Below the pieces are notes generated by a model that worked only from the letters and a program-made list of their open reading frames with translations, searched no databases and was not told the origin of the DNA. This document shows positions 1 to 8,784 of a DNA stretch of 64,000 nt, piece by piece. This DNA is from Xanthomonas arboricola pv. juglandis (GTDB lineage Bacteria > Pseudomonadota > Gammaproteobacteria > Xanthomonadales > Xanthomonadaceae). The position numbers and the translations under genes are program-made. The stretch lies in NCBI RefSeq assembly GCF_001013475.1, contig NZ_JZEF01000001.1:248001-312000 (forward strand), written 5' to 3'. How positions within the stretch are numbered: the stretch's first letter is position 1; each line of letters opens with the position of its first letter.

Positions 1-1434
1 GTGCGCGAGGAAACCGACTACGTGCTGCACCGCGCGCAGAAGATCCTGGCGATCTTCGCGGCGATGCGCGCGTTCGCCGCGCGCTTGCGGCAGGCCGGTC
101 ATCGGGTGCGTTACGTGGCCATCGACAGCCCCAGCAATCGGCAATCGATTCCCGCCAATCTGGACGCGCTGATGGCGCATTACCGCGCCGGCCAGCTGGA
201 GTACCAGGCGCCGGACGAATGGCGGCTGGACCAAGCATTGCAGCACTGGCGCGCACGCCAGCCGTTCGCCACGCGCGTGGTCGACAGCGAGCATTTCCTG
301 AGCGAACGCGATGAGGTGGCGGGGTGTTTCCGCGCGGGCGGCGCATGGCGCATGGAAGCGTTCTATCGGCGCATGCGTCGGCGCCACCGGATCCTGCTCG
401 ATGCCGCAGGCGAGCCGGAAGGCGGGCGCTGGAATTTCGATCACGACAACCGTGCGCCATGGCCGGGCGATCCGCCCGCGCCGCAGGAGTGGCGCGCAGC
501 GCACGATCACCACGCGCTGTGGAGCGTCATCGAGGCAGCCGGGGTACGCAGCTTCGGCGCGCCCAATGCCGACGCGCTGCCGTGGCCGCTGGACCGCGAC
601 GAAGCCTTGCAGCACCTGGATGCCTTCGTCACGCATGCGCTACCGCACTTCGGTCGCTACGAAGATGCGATGAGCACGCGCAGCCCGCGGCTGTTCCATT
701 CGCTGTTGTCGTTTGCGCTCAACGTCAAGCTGCTGCATCCGCGCGAGGTGATTGCGCGTGCGGAAGCGGCATGGCATGACGGGCATGCGCCGCTGGCATC
801 GGTGGAGGGCTTCATCCGCCAGATCCTGGGCTGGCGCGAATACGTGCGCGGCGTGTATTGGTCGCAGATGCCCGGTTATGCGCAATCCAATCGCCTCGCT
901 CAGCATGCGCCGCTACCGCACTGGTTCTGGGACGGGCAGATCGGCATGCGCTGCCTGGCCGATGCGATCGGCAATTCGCTGTCCAACGCGCATGCGCACC
1001 ATATCCAGCGGCTGATGGTGATCGGCAATTTCGCGCTGCTGGCAGGACTGGATCCGCAGGCGCTGCATCGCTGGTACCTGGGCGTCTATATCGATGCGTT
1101 TGAGTGGGTGGAGCTGCCCAATACGGTCGGCATGAGCCAGTTCGCCGACGGCGGCCTGCTGGGCAGCAAGCCGTACATCAGCGGCGCGGCCTATATCGAC
1201 CGCATGAGCGATTACTGCGGTGGCTGCCGGTACCAGCGCAAGGCGCGGGTCGGCGCGCAGGCCTGCCCGTACAACGCGCTGTACTGGGATTTCCTGGCGC
1301 GGCAGCGCACGCTGCTGGGCGCCAACGAGCGCCTGGCGTTGCCGTACCGACAGCTCGACGGCATGGCACCGGAGGCGCTGGGGCAGGTGCAGGCGCAGGC
1401 CGTGCATTGGCGGGCGAATCTGGAGCGGCTCTGA
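1..1434 (+). CDS. Iron-sulfur bacterial cryptochrome/photolyase-like protein (5' truncated by window)
   Basis: This is a flavoprotein of the FeS-BCP / PhrB-CryB family, expected to bind FAD and a 4Fe-4S cluster and to repair (6-4) photoproducts or act in blue-light sensing. Four cysteines in the C-terminal half sit at residues 318, 406, 409 and 422 of the visible protein. Their spacing of 88, 3 and 13 residues is what I recall for the cluster ligands of Agrobacterium PhrB (C350, C438, C441, C454), which implies that about 32 N-terminal residues lie outside the window. The reading frame is open from base 1, so the GTG there is not the true start. The gene ends at TGA 1432-1434. The family name is secure. 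Repair versus photoreceptor function cannot be told from sequence. Confidence 0.9.
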   Translation: MREETDYVLHRAQKILAIFAAMRAFAARLRQAGHRVRYVAIDSPSNRQSIPANLDALMAHYRAGQLEYQAPDEWRLDQALQHWRARQPFATRVVDSEHFLSERDEVAGCFRAGGAWRMEAFYRRMRRRHRILLDAAGEPEGGRWNFDHDNRAPWPGDPPAPQEWRAAHDHHALWSVIEAAGVRSFGAPNADALPWPLDRDEALQHLDAFVTHALPHFGRYEDAMSTRSPRLFHSLLSFALNVKLLHPREVIARAEAAWHDGHAPLASVEGFIRQILGWREYVRGVYWSQMPGYAQSNRLAQHAPLPHWFWDGQIGMRCLADAIGNSLSNAHAHHIQRLMVIGNFALLAGLDPQALHRWYLGVYIDAFEWVELPNTVGMSQFADGGLLGSKPYISGAAYIDRMSDYCGGCRYQRKARVGAQACPYNALYWDFLARQRTLLGANERLALPYRQLDGMAPEALGQVQAQAVHWRANLERL

Positions 1435-1574
1435 GGGGCAGCCGGAAGGCGGCGGCCGGGCCGAGACGGCCGGAAACACGGACTTGCCTGAATGCGCGAT
1501 CTGACGCTGCAACGCGCATCTGCGACAATGCCGCGCTGCGCCAACGTGGCGCCTGGCCCGGGAGTCCCCCCAAC

Positions 1575-2579
1575 ATGCTTCTGATCGGCGTCGCCGGTAC
1601 CGAACTCAGCGCACAGGAGCGCGACTGGCTGCAGCACGACGCGGTCGCCGGCGTGGTGCTGTTCACGCGCAACTTCGCCTCGCGCACGCAGGTGGCCGCG
1701 CTGTCTGCGTCCATCCGCGCGGCCGCACCGCGCCCGGTGCTGATCTGCGTGGACCAGGAAGGCGGGCGCGTACAGCGGTTCCGCGACGGTTACAGCGCCC
1801 TGGCGCCGCTGCAGAGCTTCGGCGCGCAGTATGCGCAGGATCCCGAGGCCGCGCTCTCCGCGGCGCGCGCGCATGCGCAGCTGATGGCCAGCGAAGTGCG
1901 TGCCAGCGGTGTGGACCTGAGCTTCGCGCCGGTGGTGGATCTGGGCCGTGGCAACCGCGCCATCGGCGATCGTGCCTTCAGCGACGATCCGCAGATCGTG
2001 GCCAGCTTCACCCGCGCCTATGTGCAGGCGCTGCACGGCGCTGGCATGGCCGCCACGCTCAAGCATTTCCCCGGCCACGGCACCGTGCTGGAAGATACCC
2101 ACGTCGACCATGCCAGCGACCCGCGGCCGCTTGATGTCCTGCTGGCCGAAGATCTGCTGCCGTTCGTGGCCGGTATCGCAGCCGGTGCCGACGCGGTGAT
2201 GATGGCGCACGTGGTCTACCCGCAGGTCGCCCCGGAACCGGCCGGCTATTCGCAGCGCTGGATCGAGCAGATCCTGCGCGGGCAACTGGGCTTTCGCGGC
2301 GTGGTGTTCTCCGACGACATCGGCATGGCCGCCTCGTTCAGCGCTGGCGGCGTGGCGGGCCGGGTGCATGCGCATCTGGACGCCGGCTGCGACGTGGTAC
2401 TGGTCTGCCACCCGGAGCTGGTCGATGAATCCCTGCAGGCCGTACAAGGCCGCAGCCTCAATACCGCAGCATTGATCGGCCTGATCGGCCGCGGCGCGCT
2501 GGGCTGGGATGGCCTGCTCGCCGGCTCCGACGCCGCATTCACCACTCCCCTTTCCGCCTCTTTCGGAACAACTGCCTGA
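1575..2579 (+). CDS. nagZ: Beta-N-acetylhexosaminidase NagZ
   Basis: This cytoplasmic GH3 glycosidase removes N-acetylglucosamine from anhydro-muropeptides during peptidoglycan recycling. The 334-residue protein has the usual single-domain NagZ length. It shows the DQEGGRVQR substrate-binding segment, the KHFPGHG loop at about residue 163 that carries the catalytic histidine, and an FSDDIGM segment whose second Asp is residue 248, the same number as the E. coli nucleophile. The frame is open further upstream, but the first ATG giving the conserved MLLIGV start is at 1575. The stop overlaps the hpt start as TGATG, so the two are translationally coupled. In many bacteria NagZ activity feeds beta-lactamase induction through muropeptide signals. 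Whether that applies here is not visible. Confidence 0.95.
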   Translation: MLLIGVAGTELSAQERDWLQHDAVAGVVLFTRNFASRTQVAALSASIRAAAPRPVLICVDQEGGRVQRFRDGYSALAPLQSFGAQYAQDPEAALSAARAHAQLMASEVRASGVDLSFAPVVDLGRGNRAIGDRAFSDDPQIVASFTRAYVQALHGAGMAATLKHFPGHGTVLEDTHVDHASDPRPLDVLLAEDLLPFVAGIAAGADAVMMAHVVYPQVAPEPAGYSQRWIEQILRGQLGFRGVVFSDDIGMAASFSAGGVAGRVHAHLDAGCDVVLVCHPELVDESLQAVQGRSLNTAALIGLIGRGALGWDGLLAGSDAAFTTPLSASFGTTA

Positions 2580-3133
2580 TGTCCACGCTCACCATTTCCC
2601 AGGCCCTGGCCCAAGCCGACCTGCTGGTCGACCGCCCCGCCATCGATGCGGCCGTTGCCAGCATCGCCGACGCGATCGCGCGCGACTATGCCGGCGAAGT
2701 GCCGGTGTATCTCACCATCATGCACGGCGCGCTGCCGTTCTCCGGCCAGCTGGCGCTGGAGCTGGGTGCACGCGGCCAGGACCTGCAGTTCGATTACCTG
2801 CACGCCACCCGGTATCGCGGCGAAACCACCGGCGGCGAGCTGGTGTGGAAGCACCGTCCGGCCACTGCGCTGTTCGGCCGCCGGGTGATCCTGGTCGACG
2901 ACATCCTCGACGAGGGCTACACGCTGCAGGGCGTGCGCCAGTGGTGCCTGGAGCAGGGCGCCACCGACGTGCGCGTGGCGGTGCTGACCGTCAAGCGTCA
3001 CGACCGTTGCGTGCCCGGCGTTGCCGCCGATTATGTCGGCGTGGAAGTGGCCGACCGTTACGTGTTCGGTTTCGGCATGGACGTCAACGAGCAGCTGCGC
3101 GGCATTCCCGCCATCTACGCGATGAAGCAGTAA
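2579..3133 (+). CDS. hpt: Hypoxanthine-guanine phosphoribosyltransferase
   Basis: Purine salvage enzyme that joins hypoxanthine or guanine to PRPP to give IMP or GMP. The 184-residue protein has the type I phosphoribosyltransferase fold, with the PRPP-binding loop RVILVDDILDEGYTL at about residues 102-116, where the two acidic residues contact the ribose. An upstream VYLTIMHGALPF segment matches the pyrophosphate-binding region. The ATG shares one base with the nagZ stop. With the MTIP gene that follows it forms a purine salvage pair: MTIP releases hypoxanthine, and Hpt can recycle it. Close relatives are often annotated hypoxanthine-guanine phosphoribosyltransferase without a fixed gene symbol. 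Confidence 0.92.
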   Translation: MSTLTISQALAQADLLVDRPAIDAAVASIADAIARDYAGEVPVYLTIMHGALPFSGQLALELGARGQDLQFDYLHATRYRGETTGGELVWKHRPATALFGRRVILVDDILDEGYTLQGVRQWCLEQGATDVRVAVLTVKRHDRCVPGVAADYVGVEVADRYVFGFGMDVNEQLRGIPAIYAMKQ

Positions 3134-3218
3134 CTGCCGCAGTTTGCCCGCGTTGCTGCGGGCAGCCCGGCGCGCAGGCCTGCGCGCACCGTCATGTCTT
3201 TTGTAGCAGAGGTTGCTT

Positions 3219-3971
3219 GTGTCCCCCACTTCCATCGCATTGGCCGTCATCGGCGGCACTGGCGTCTACAAGCTCGCCCAGCTGGATCAGGTGCAGACGT
3301 ACGCTATCGAAACGCCGTATGGCGCGCCTTCCGGCCCGATCCGCGTGGGCATGTTGCTGGGCCACCGCGTGGCATTCCTGGCGCGCCATGGCGAAGGCCA
3401 TTCGCTGCCGCCGCACAAGGTGAATTACCGCGCAAACATCGCTGCGCTGCAGCAAATCGGCGCTGCGCGCGTGCTGGCGCTCAACACCGTCGGCGGCATC
3501 ACCGAGCAGTTCGGTCCGCGTGTGCTGGCGTGCCCGGATCAGCTGATCGACTACACCTGGGGCCGCGTGTCCACCTTCTGCGAAGAGCCGGGCAGCGAGG
3601 TGCAGCACGTGGATTTCGGCCATCCGTATTCGCCGATGTTTCGCAGCAAGGTCATCGCCGCCGCCAAGGTGACCGGCGTCACGATGGTTGCCGGCGGATG
3701 CTACGGCGCCACCCAGGGGCCGCGACTGGAAACGATTGCAGAGATCGCCCGCATGCGTCGCGACGGCTGCGATCTGGTCGGCATGACCGGCATGCCGGAA
3801 GCCGGTCTTGCACGCGAAAAAGGCCTGGAATACGCGTGTTTGGCGATCGTGGCCAACTGGGCGGCCGGCTGCGGCGACGCGCAGGAAATCACCATGGCGG
3901 AGGTGTTGGCCAACGTCGATGCCGCCTCGTCCGGATTGCCGGAGCTGATCGGCGAACTTGCACGCGGGTGA
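3219..3971 (+). CDS. S-methyl-5'-thioinosine phosphorylase (MTIP)
   Basis: Member of the MTAP/PNP class II nucleoside phosphorylases. In Pseudomonas and Xanthomonas this branch cleaves 5'-methylthioinosine, formed by deaminating methylthioadenosine, to hypoxanthine and methylthioribose-1-phosphate. The 250-residue protein has the N-terminal phosphate-binding GGTGVY motif, an RHGEGHSLPPHKVNYRAN segment and a GMTGMPEAGLARE segment near residue 190, all typical of the MTAP/MTIP family. The GTG at 3219 is chosen because AGAGG at 3208-3212 lies six bases ahead. A TTG at 3213 is in frame but too close to that site. Its order after nagZ and hpt fits a salvage operon. MTA phosphorylase activity cannot be excluded from sequence alone. 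Confidence 0.88.
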   Translation: MSPTSIALAVIGGTGVYKLAQLDQVQTYAIETPYGAPSGPIRVGMLLGHRVAFLARHGEGHSLPPHKVNYRANIAALQQIGAARVLALNTVGGITEQFGPRVLACPDQLIDYTWGRVSTFCEEPGSEVQHVDFGHPYSPMFRSKVIAAAKVTGVTMVAGGCYGATQGPRLETIAEIARMRRDGCDLVGMTGMPEAGLAREKGLEYACLAIVANWAAGCGDAQEITMAEVLANVDAASSGLPELIGELARG

Positions 3972-4000
3972 TTGTCATCGGGGCATAAGCTTTGCATACT
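3972..4000 (+). promoter_or_regulatory. Predicted sigma-70 promoter of the cold-shock gene
   Basis: TTGTCA (3972-3977; five of six consensus bases) and CATACT (3995-4000; four of six) are separated by exactly 17 bases. The element begins on the base after the MTIP stop codon and would give a leader of about 50 bases before the cold-shock ATG. Prediction by eye only. Confidence 0.6.
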
Positions 4001-4058
4001 CGGCGCGTACGCATCGCCGTACACCACCCATTAATTATTGCAAAGGTCTCGCATCACC

Positions 4059-4265
4059 ATGCCGAACGGTACCGTCAAGTGGTTCAACGACGCCAAGGGA
4101 TTTGGCTTCATCTCACCGGAGGACGGCAGCGCCGATGTCTTCGCGCACTTCTCCGCGATCAACTCCAAGGGCTTCCGCAGCCTGCAGGAAGGCCAGCGCG
4201 TCAGTTATGACGTGACCCAGGGCCCAAAGGGTGCCCAGGCTTCGAACATCACGCCGGTCGAGTGA
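4059..4265 (+). CDS. Cold-shock domain protein (CspA family)
   Basis: Single-stranded nucleic acid chaperone that melts RNA secondary structure. The 68-residue protein is a complete OB-fold cold-shock domain with RNP1 (KGFGFI) and RNP2 (VFAHF), and with the NGTVKWFND start that marks the family. The ATG at 4059 is preceded by AAAGG at 4042-4046, about 12 bases away. It appears monocistronic, with its own promoter candidate upstream and a rho-independent terminator 25 bases after the stop. Whether expression is cold-inducible cannot be judged. The leader is short compared with E. coli cspA. Confidence 0.95.
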   Translation: MPNGTVKWFNDAKGFGFISPEDGSADVFAHFSAINSKGFRSLQEGQRVSYDVTQGPKGAQASNITPVE

Positions 4266-4290
4266 TGTGACTCGATTGTGCGGTTGAAGA

Positions 4291-4314
4291 ACCCCGCCAC
4301 GGCGGGGTTTTTTT
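4291..4314 (+). terminator. Rho-independent terminator after the cold-shock gene
   Basis: ACCCCGCC (4291-4298) pairs with GGCGGGGT (4301-4308) across a two-base loop and is followed by a run of seven T residues from 4308. This is a strong textbook terminator. Confidence 0.9.
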
Positions 4315-4359
4315 GCATCGGTCCATGCGGGGTCGGTGCCGTCCTAAAGAGCGAAGGAC

Positions 4360-5625
4360 ATGCAGCGAGCATTGCGCATTGCGGTAGTGGGCTATGGCAC
4401 GGCGGGGCAGGCACTGGCCGTGCTGCTGGGCGCCGACGGGCATCGACTGGACGTGTTCGAACGCGCTGCCGCGCCCGGGCCAGTGGGCGCAGGGTTCCTG
4501 CTGCAGCCCAGCGGCTTGCAGGTGCTGTGGAAGATGGGATTGCTGCCGCAGGCGCTTGCGCATGGCGCGCCGGTGCGCCGGCTGTATGGCGAAACGCCGT
4601 GCGGACGCGCGGTGATGGACATGCAGTATCGCGACCTGGATGCGCGGCTGATGGGCCTGGGGATGCAGCGCGGCGCCTTGTTCACGCTGTTGCGCGAGGC
4701 CTGGCCGGAGCACGCGCAACTGCATGTGGATACGCAGATCACCGCCATCGATCACGACGGCGTGCGCGTGCAGGACCAACGCGGGCAATGGCATGGCCGC
4801 TACGATCTGATCATCGCCGCCGATGGTTCCGCATCGACCTTGCGCGCGCAGGCCCAGGGCACGCGGCTGGATCGGGTGTATCCGTGGGGGGCATTGTGGT
4901 GTCTGCTGCCGCGCGAGGACTGGCCGTTTGTCGACGAGTTGCGCCAGCGCTACATCGGCGCGCGCAAGATGATCGGCCTGCTGCCGGTGGGCACGCGCTC
5001 GGGCGACGACACTCCGCGGCTGAGTTTTTTCTGGAGCCTGCCGTGCAGCGATTTTTCCGCGTGGGAACAGCGCGGCATTGCCGCATGGCGCGAGGAGATC
5101 GCGCAGATGTGGCCGCAGGCGCATGCGCGTCTGGACAGCGTGCAAGTGCAGGGCGCACTGGCGCGTGCCAGTTATCGCGACGCAGTGGTCACGCGCTGGC
5201 ATCGCGGCCGTTTCGTGCTGGCCGGCGATGCTGCGCATGCGATGAGTCCGCAGCTGGGGCAGGGCGTCAACATGGCGCTGCTGGACGCGTTGGCGCTGCG
5301 CGATGCCTTGCGGGCCGGTGCCGATCTGGATGCGGCCTTGCAGCGCTACCAGCGCGAGCGCCAGGCGCATGTGGCGATCTACCACCGCTGGAGCCGTTGG
5401 CTGACGCCGTTGTTCCAGTCCGAACGCGATCTGTGGGCGCACGGGCGCGACCTGCTGCTGCACCCGATGGGGCGCGTGCCCGGCGGGCGCGGACACATGT
5501 TGCGCGTGCTCAGCGGCACCCAGCACGGCTGGTTCGGCAAACTGGCATTGGCGCCGGAGTTTGTGGAAGCGTTGTCGCAACCGGTGCCGCGTGTGGCCGT
5601 CGACAAGACCGAAGCGGCCGCATAG
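4360..5625 (+). CDS. FAD-dependent monooxygenase/oxidoreductase (UbiH/PHBH fold)
   Basis: Flavoprotein hydroxylase-like protein of 421 residues. It has an N-terminal dinucleotide-binding motif (VVGYGTAGQAL) near residues 8-18, the central YDLIIAADGSASTLR segment that corresponds to the DG motif, and a VLAGDAAHAMSPQLGQGVN segment near residue 288 that binds FAD ribityl phosphate. These three motifs in this order define the PHBH/UbiH superfamily. The substrate is not predictable. It has no obvious operon partner: the cold-shock terminator lies upstream and the convergent pdeM gene ends 32 bases downstream. It probably uses NAD(P)H. Ubiquinone-pathway membership is possible but unsupported by the neighbours. 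Confidence 0.85.
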   Translation: MQRALRIAVVGYGTAGQALAVLLGADGHRLDVFERAAAPGPVGAGFLLQPSGLQVLWKMGLLPQALAHGAPVRRLYGETPCGRAVMDMQYRDLDARLMGLGMQRGALFTLLREAWPEHAQLHVDTQITAIDHDGVRVQDQRGQWHGRYDLIIAADGSASTLRAQAQGTRLDRVYPWGALWCLLPREDWPFVDELRQRYIGARKMIGLLPVGTRSGDDTPRLSFFWSLPCSDFSAWEQRGIAAWREEIAQMWPQAHARLDSVQVQGALARASYRDAVVTRWHRGRFVLAGDAAHAMSPQLGQGVNMALLDALALRDALRAGADLDAALQRYQRERQAHVAIYHRWSRWLTPLFQSERDLWAHGRDLLLHPMGRVPGGRGHMLRVLSGTQHGWFGKLALAPEFVEALSQPVPRVAVDKTEAAA

Positions 5626-5657
5626 AGGCCGTCGCGGCCCACGCACGGCCGCGCCCG

Positions 5658-6302
5658 CTAACGCACCGGCAATGCCAGCGCATCGTCTTCCACGCAGGCG
5701 ACCAGGCGTTCGCCTTCGACCAGCGTCGGCACGACGCCCGCAGTGAAATGCGAGAACGCCGGCAGGATGGTGACGCGCTCGCGCAACCAGAACGCCGGCC
5801 AGCGACGCGACATGCCCGGCAGCGCGGCCAGCGGATGCAGATGCCCGCACAGCACGTGCCCGGTCGGATGCGGCAGCGGATCGTGGCGCAGCACGAAGGG
5901 GCCATCTTCGACCTGTTCGCCGGCCGGCTCGATATGCAGATCGGCGCCCGCCAAGGCGCGGTCGTGATTGCCGCGGATGGCGATCACGCGCAACGCGCAA
6001 TGGCGCTCGCGCCATGCGCTCCAGCGGCGATGCCAGGCCGCGCGCGGTGCCGGTCCGTGCAGCAGGTCGCCGAGTATCCATAACGCGTCCACTCTGCGCT
6101 GCTCCAGCAGCGCATCCAGCCGCTCCAGATCGTGCGCGGTGCCGCCGGCCGGCATCCCGATGCCGGCGCGACGGAACACATCGGCCTTGCCCAGATGCAG
6201 GTCGGCGATCAACAAGGCGCGCTGTGCCGGTCGATACAGTGCGCGTTCGCCGAGCAGTTCCACCGTTTCGCCGGCCAGCTGCAGCTGCACGCTATCGCCC
6301 AT
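5658..6302 (-). CDS. pdeM: Ligase-associated DNA damage response endonuclease PdeM
   Basis: Calcineurin-like metallophosphoesterase of 214 residues. Its metal-binding motifs are in order: DLHLGK (DxH), ILGDLLHG (GDxxHG), RGNHDRA (GNHD) and CGHLHP (GHxH). It is the last gene of the repair cassette with the DEXH helicase, ATP-dependent ligase and metallo-beta-lactamase exonuclease. Its ATG at 6302 lies inside the 3' end of the helicase gene (11-base overlap), so translation is coupled. The family name comes from this conserved linkage. The exact DNA substrate is inferred, not shown by the sequence. Confidence 0.92.
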   Translation of the reverse strand: MGDSVQLQLAGETVELLGERALYRPAQRALLIADLHLGKADVFRRAGIGMPAGGTAHDLERLDALLEQRRVDALWILGDLLHGPAPRAAWHRRWSAWRERHCALRVIAIRGNHDRALAGADLHIEPAGEQVEDGPFVLRHDPLPHPTGHVLCGHLHPLAALPGMSRRWPAFWLRERVTILPAFSHFTAGVVPTLVEGERLVACVEDDALALPVR

Positions 6303-8784
6303 GTTTACGCTCCAGTTGTTCGGCAGCGCGCAACACGCGGGCCTTCCAGTCTTCGGTACTCAGCTGGCCGCGCACGCGTTCGGCCCATAACGGAAACGAC
6401 AACGGGGTGAGGCTGCGCGGTTTGCACAGGCGTAGTTCTCGCCGCGCGCAATCTTCCAGTGCGTGCGCAAGCCGCGCCAGTTCGAGCTGGCCTTCGAACA
6501 CTTCGCGCTCAGCCTGCGCAATCAGCAGATGATCGGGATCGAAACGCTGCAACACGTCGTACAGCAATCCGCTGGAGGCCTGCAGCTGGCGCAGGCTGCG
6601 GGGTGCACGGCCGGGCAGCGATGGCGACAGCAGCCCGGCAACGCGCGCGATCTCGCGGAACTGGCGGCGCGCCAGCTCGCCCAGGTTGAGGCTGTAGCGC
6701 AGATCGGCGAACAGGCCCTCCGGCGACAGCAGCGCCTGCAGGACGCCCGCGTCGAGTTCCACGTCCTGCGCCGGCGACAGCACAAAGCCGTAATCGTTGG
6801 CGGCAAAACTGAAGGTATTGCGCTGACGCCGGCCCCAGCGCGCCGCCAGCAACGCGGCCAGCCCTTCGTTGACCTGGCGGCCGGCGAACGGATACACGAA
6901 CACGTGCCGGCCATCGCGCGCCTTGATGCTTTCCACCACTAAATGGTCAGGGCCGGGCAACGCGGACAGGGACGATTGCAGGCGCAGCAATGGTGCCAGC
7001 GCCTGCATTTCCGGTGCATCGCCGGGATCGGCAAACACCGCTTCGACCTCACGCCCCAGGGCCGACGACAACGGAATTCGCCCGCCCATCCACTTGGGCA
7101 CTACGCCGCTACCGCCCTTGGCCACGCGCACATAGGCGGTCATGTCTTCCAGCCGCACCAGCTCCAGCAAACGGCCGGCAAATTGAAACCGATCGCCACG
7201 GCGCAAACGGCCGACGAACTGTTCTTCCACCGCGCCCAGACGCCCGCCGCGCAGGAACTGCACGCGCACGCTGCCGTCGCTGGTGATCGTGCCGATGGAC
7301 AGGCGATGCCGCAGCGCGACGCGCCGATCGACGACGCGATACACGCCCTCTTCGTCGCGCACGACCTTATGGAAATCGGGGTAATGCGCCAGCGCGCTGC
7401 CGCCTTGCACGATGAAGTCCAGCACCGCCTGCCAGGTGGCGTGATCCAGCGCCGCAAACGCATCGGTACCGCGCACCTGCTCGAACAACGCATCGGCCTG
7501 AAAGCCGCCACCCAATGCCAGGGTGACGCAGTGTTGCGCCAACACATCCAGCGACAAGCGCGGCGGTGGTCGCGCCTCGATCTGACCATGCACGATGGCG
7601 CGCCGCGCCGCGGCGTATTCCACCAGTTCCAGCGCATGCGAGGGGACGCACACCACATGTCCGGACTCGCCCGGACGGTGGCGCGCGCGGCCGGCACGTT
7701 GCAGCAGGCGCGCAATGCCCTTGGGGCTGCCGACCTGCAGCACCTGATCGACGGCGGGGAAATCCACGCCCAGGTCCAGGCTGGAGGTGGCGACCACGCA
7801 ACGCAGGCTGCCGTCGCGCAAGCCATGTTCGGCCGCCGCACGCAAGGACGGGTCCAGCGAGCCGTGATGCAACGCGAGCGTGGCCAGATCGTCCGGCCAC
7901 ACCGCACTCAAGGCCTGGTGCCATAACTCGGCCTGTGCGCGCGTATTGGTGAACACCAGGCTGGTGCGCTGCTGCATGATCTTCTGCAGTACGCGCGCCA
8001 GCTGCGCCAGACCCAGATGCCCGGCCCACGGAAAGCGCTCGCCGCTGTCGGGCAGCAGCGTCTCCAGGGTCATCGCGCGGGGTTTGACGCCCGACACCAG
8101 CGCTGCATCCGGGCGATGCGGCAACAGCACGTCGCGCGCCTGGGCCAGATTGCCCAGCGTTGCCGACAGGCCCCAGATGCGCAGTTCCGGCGCCCAACCG
8201 CGCAGGCGCGCCAGGCACAGCTGCAGCAGCACGCCGCGCTTGTTGCCGAGCAGCTCATGCCATTCGTCGACGATCACGCAGCGCAGCGCCGACAACTGCG
8301 GCGCGGTGTCGGGGTAGGACAACAGCAAGGCCAGCGATTCGGGCGTGGTGACCAGCACATCGAGTTTGCCGCTGCGCGCCAGCCGTTTGTCGCGCGCGCT
8401 GGCGTCGCCGGTACGCAGGCCCACCTGCCAATCCAGCCCCAAGGCCTCCACCGGCTCGCGCAGGGCGCGTGCGGTATCGGCGGCGAGTGCGCGCAGCGGC
8501 GTGATCCACAGCACCTGCAGCGTGCGTTGCTGTTGTCGCCGCGCGGCCGGCGCGGGCTTGATCGCCGGCTTGCGTCCACGGGTGGACAAGGCCTCCAGCA
8601 GCGGCCCACCGAAGGCCGCCAGCGTCTTGCCGCTGCCGGTCGGCGTGTGCAGCAAGCCGGATTCGCCAGCGAGATAGCGCTTCCACACATCGCGTTGAAA
8701 CGGCAACGGCGCCCAGCCGCGCTGCGCGAACCAGGCACGCCATTGTTGCAAGGGCGTGCCGCGTGTCTGCGCCGCAGCGCTCAC
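6292..8784 (-). CDS. Ligase-associated DNA damage response DEXH-box helicase (Lhr-like)
   Basis: Superfamily 2 helicase of 830 residues, related to the helicase core of Lhr. Visible motifs in order are the Walker A loop HTPTGSGKT, VIVDEWHE (the DEXH box), GLSATLG, and QRAGRARHRPGE (motif VI), followed by the winged-helix and C-terminal domains of Lhr-type enzymes. The open frame runs about 130 codons further upstream, but that part overlaps the ligase gene. The GTG at 8784 overlaps the ligase TGA as GTGA and gives the expected MSAAAQTRG start. Its role is ATP-driven DNA or RNA:DNA unwinding, working with the ligase and two nucleases encoded alongside. Confidence 0.92.
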   Translation of the reverse strand: MSAAAQTRGTPLQQWRAWFAQRGWAPLPFQRDVWKRYLAGESGLLHTPTGSGKTLAAFGGPLLEALSTRGRKPAIKPAPAARRQQQRTLQVLWITPLRALAADTARALREPVEALGLDWQVGLRTGDASARDKRLARSGKLDVLVTTPESLALLLSYPDTAPQLSALRCVIVDEWHELLGNKRGVLLQLCLARLRGWAPELRIWGLSATLGNLAQARDVLLPHRPDAALVSGVKPRAMTLETLLPDSGERFPWAGHLGLAQLARVLQKIMQQRTSLVFTNTRAQAELWHQALSAVWPDDLATLALHHGSLDPSLRAAAEHGLRDGSLRCVVATSSLDLGVDFPAVDQVLQVGSPKGIARLLQRAGRARHRPGESGHVVCVPSHALELVEYAAARRAIVHGQIEARPPPRLSLDVLAQHCVTLALGGGFQADALFEQVRGTDAFAALDHATWQAVLDFIVQGGSALAHYPDFHKVVRDEEGVYRVVDRRVALRHRLSIGTITSDGSVRVQFLRGGRLGAVEEQFVGRLRRGDRFQFAGRLLELVRLEDMTAYVRVAKGGSGVVPKWMGGRIPLSSALGREVEAVFADPGDAPEMQALAPLLRLQSSLSALPGPDHLVVESIKARDGRHVFVYPFAGRQVNEGLAALLAARWGRRQRNTFSFAANDYGFVLSPAQDVELDAGVLQALLSPEGLFADLRYSLNLGELARRQFREIARVAGLLSPSLPGRAPRSLRQLQASSGLLYDVLQRFDPDHLLIAQAEREVFEGQLELARLAHALEDCARRELRLCKPRSLTPLSFPLWAERVRGQLSTEDWKARVLRAAEQLERKHGR

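Noticed and set aside
1212..2447. 411-codon minus-strand open frame over nagZ and the photolyase gene
   Set aside because: It is antisense to two well-supported genes, has no recognisable domain, and its composition is the high-GC mirror of them.
4249..6083. Two long frames of about 600 codons across the FAD monooxygenase and pdeM genes on both strands
   Set aside because: Both are out of frame with clear family motifs in the real genes and give arginine/alanine-rich shadow sequence.
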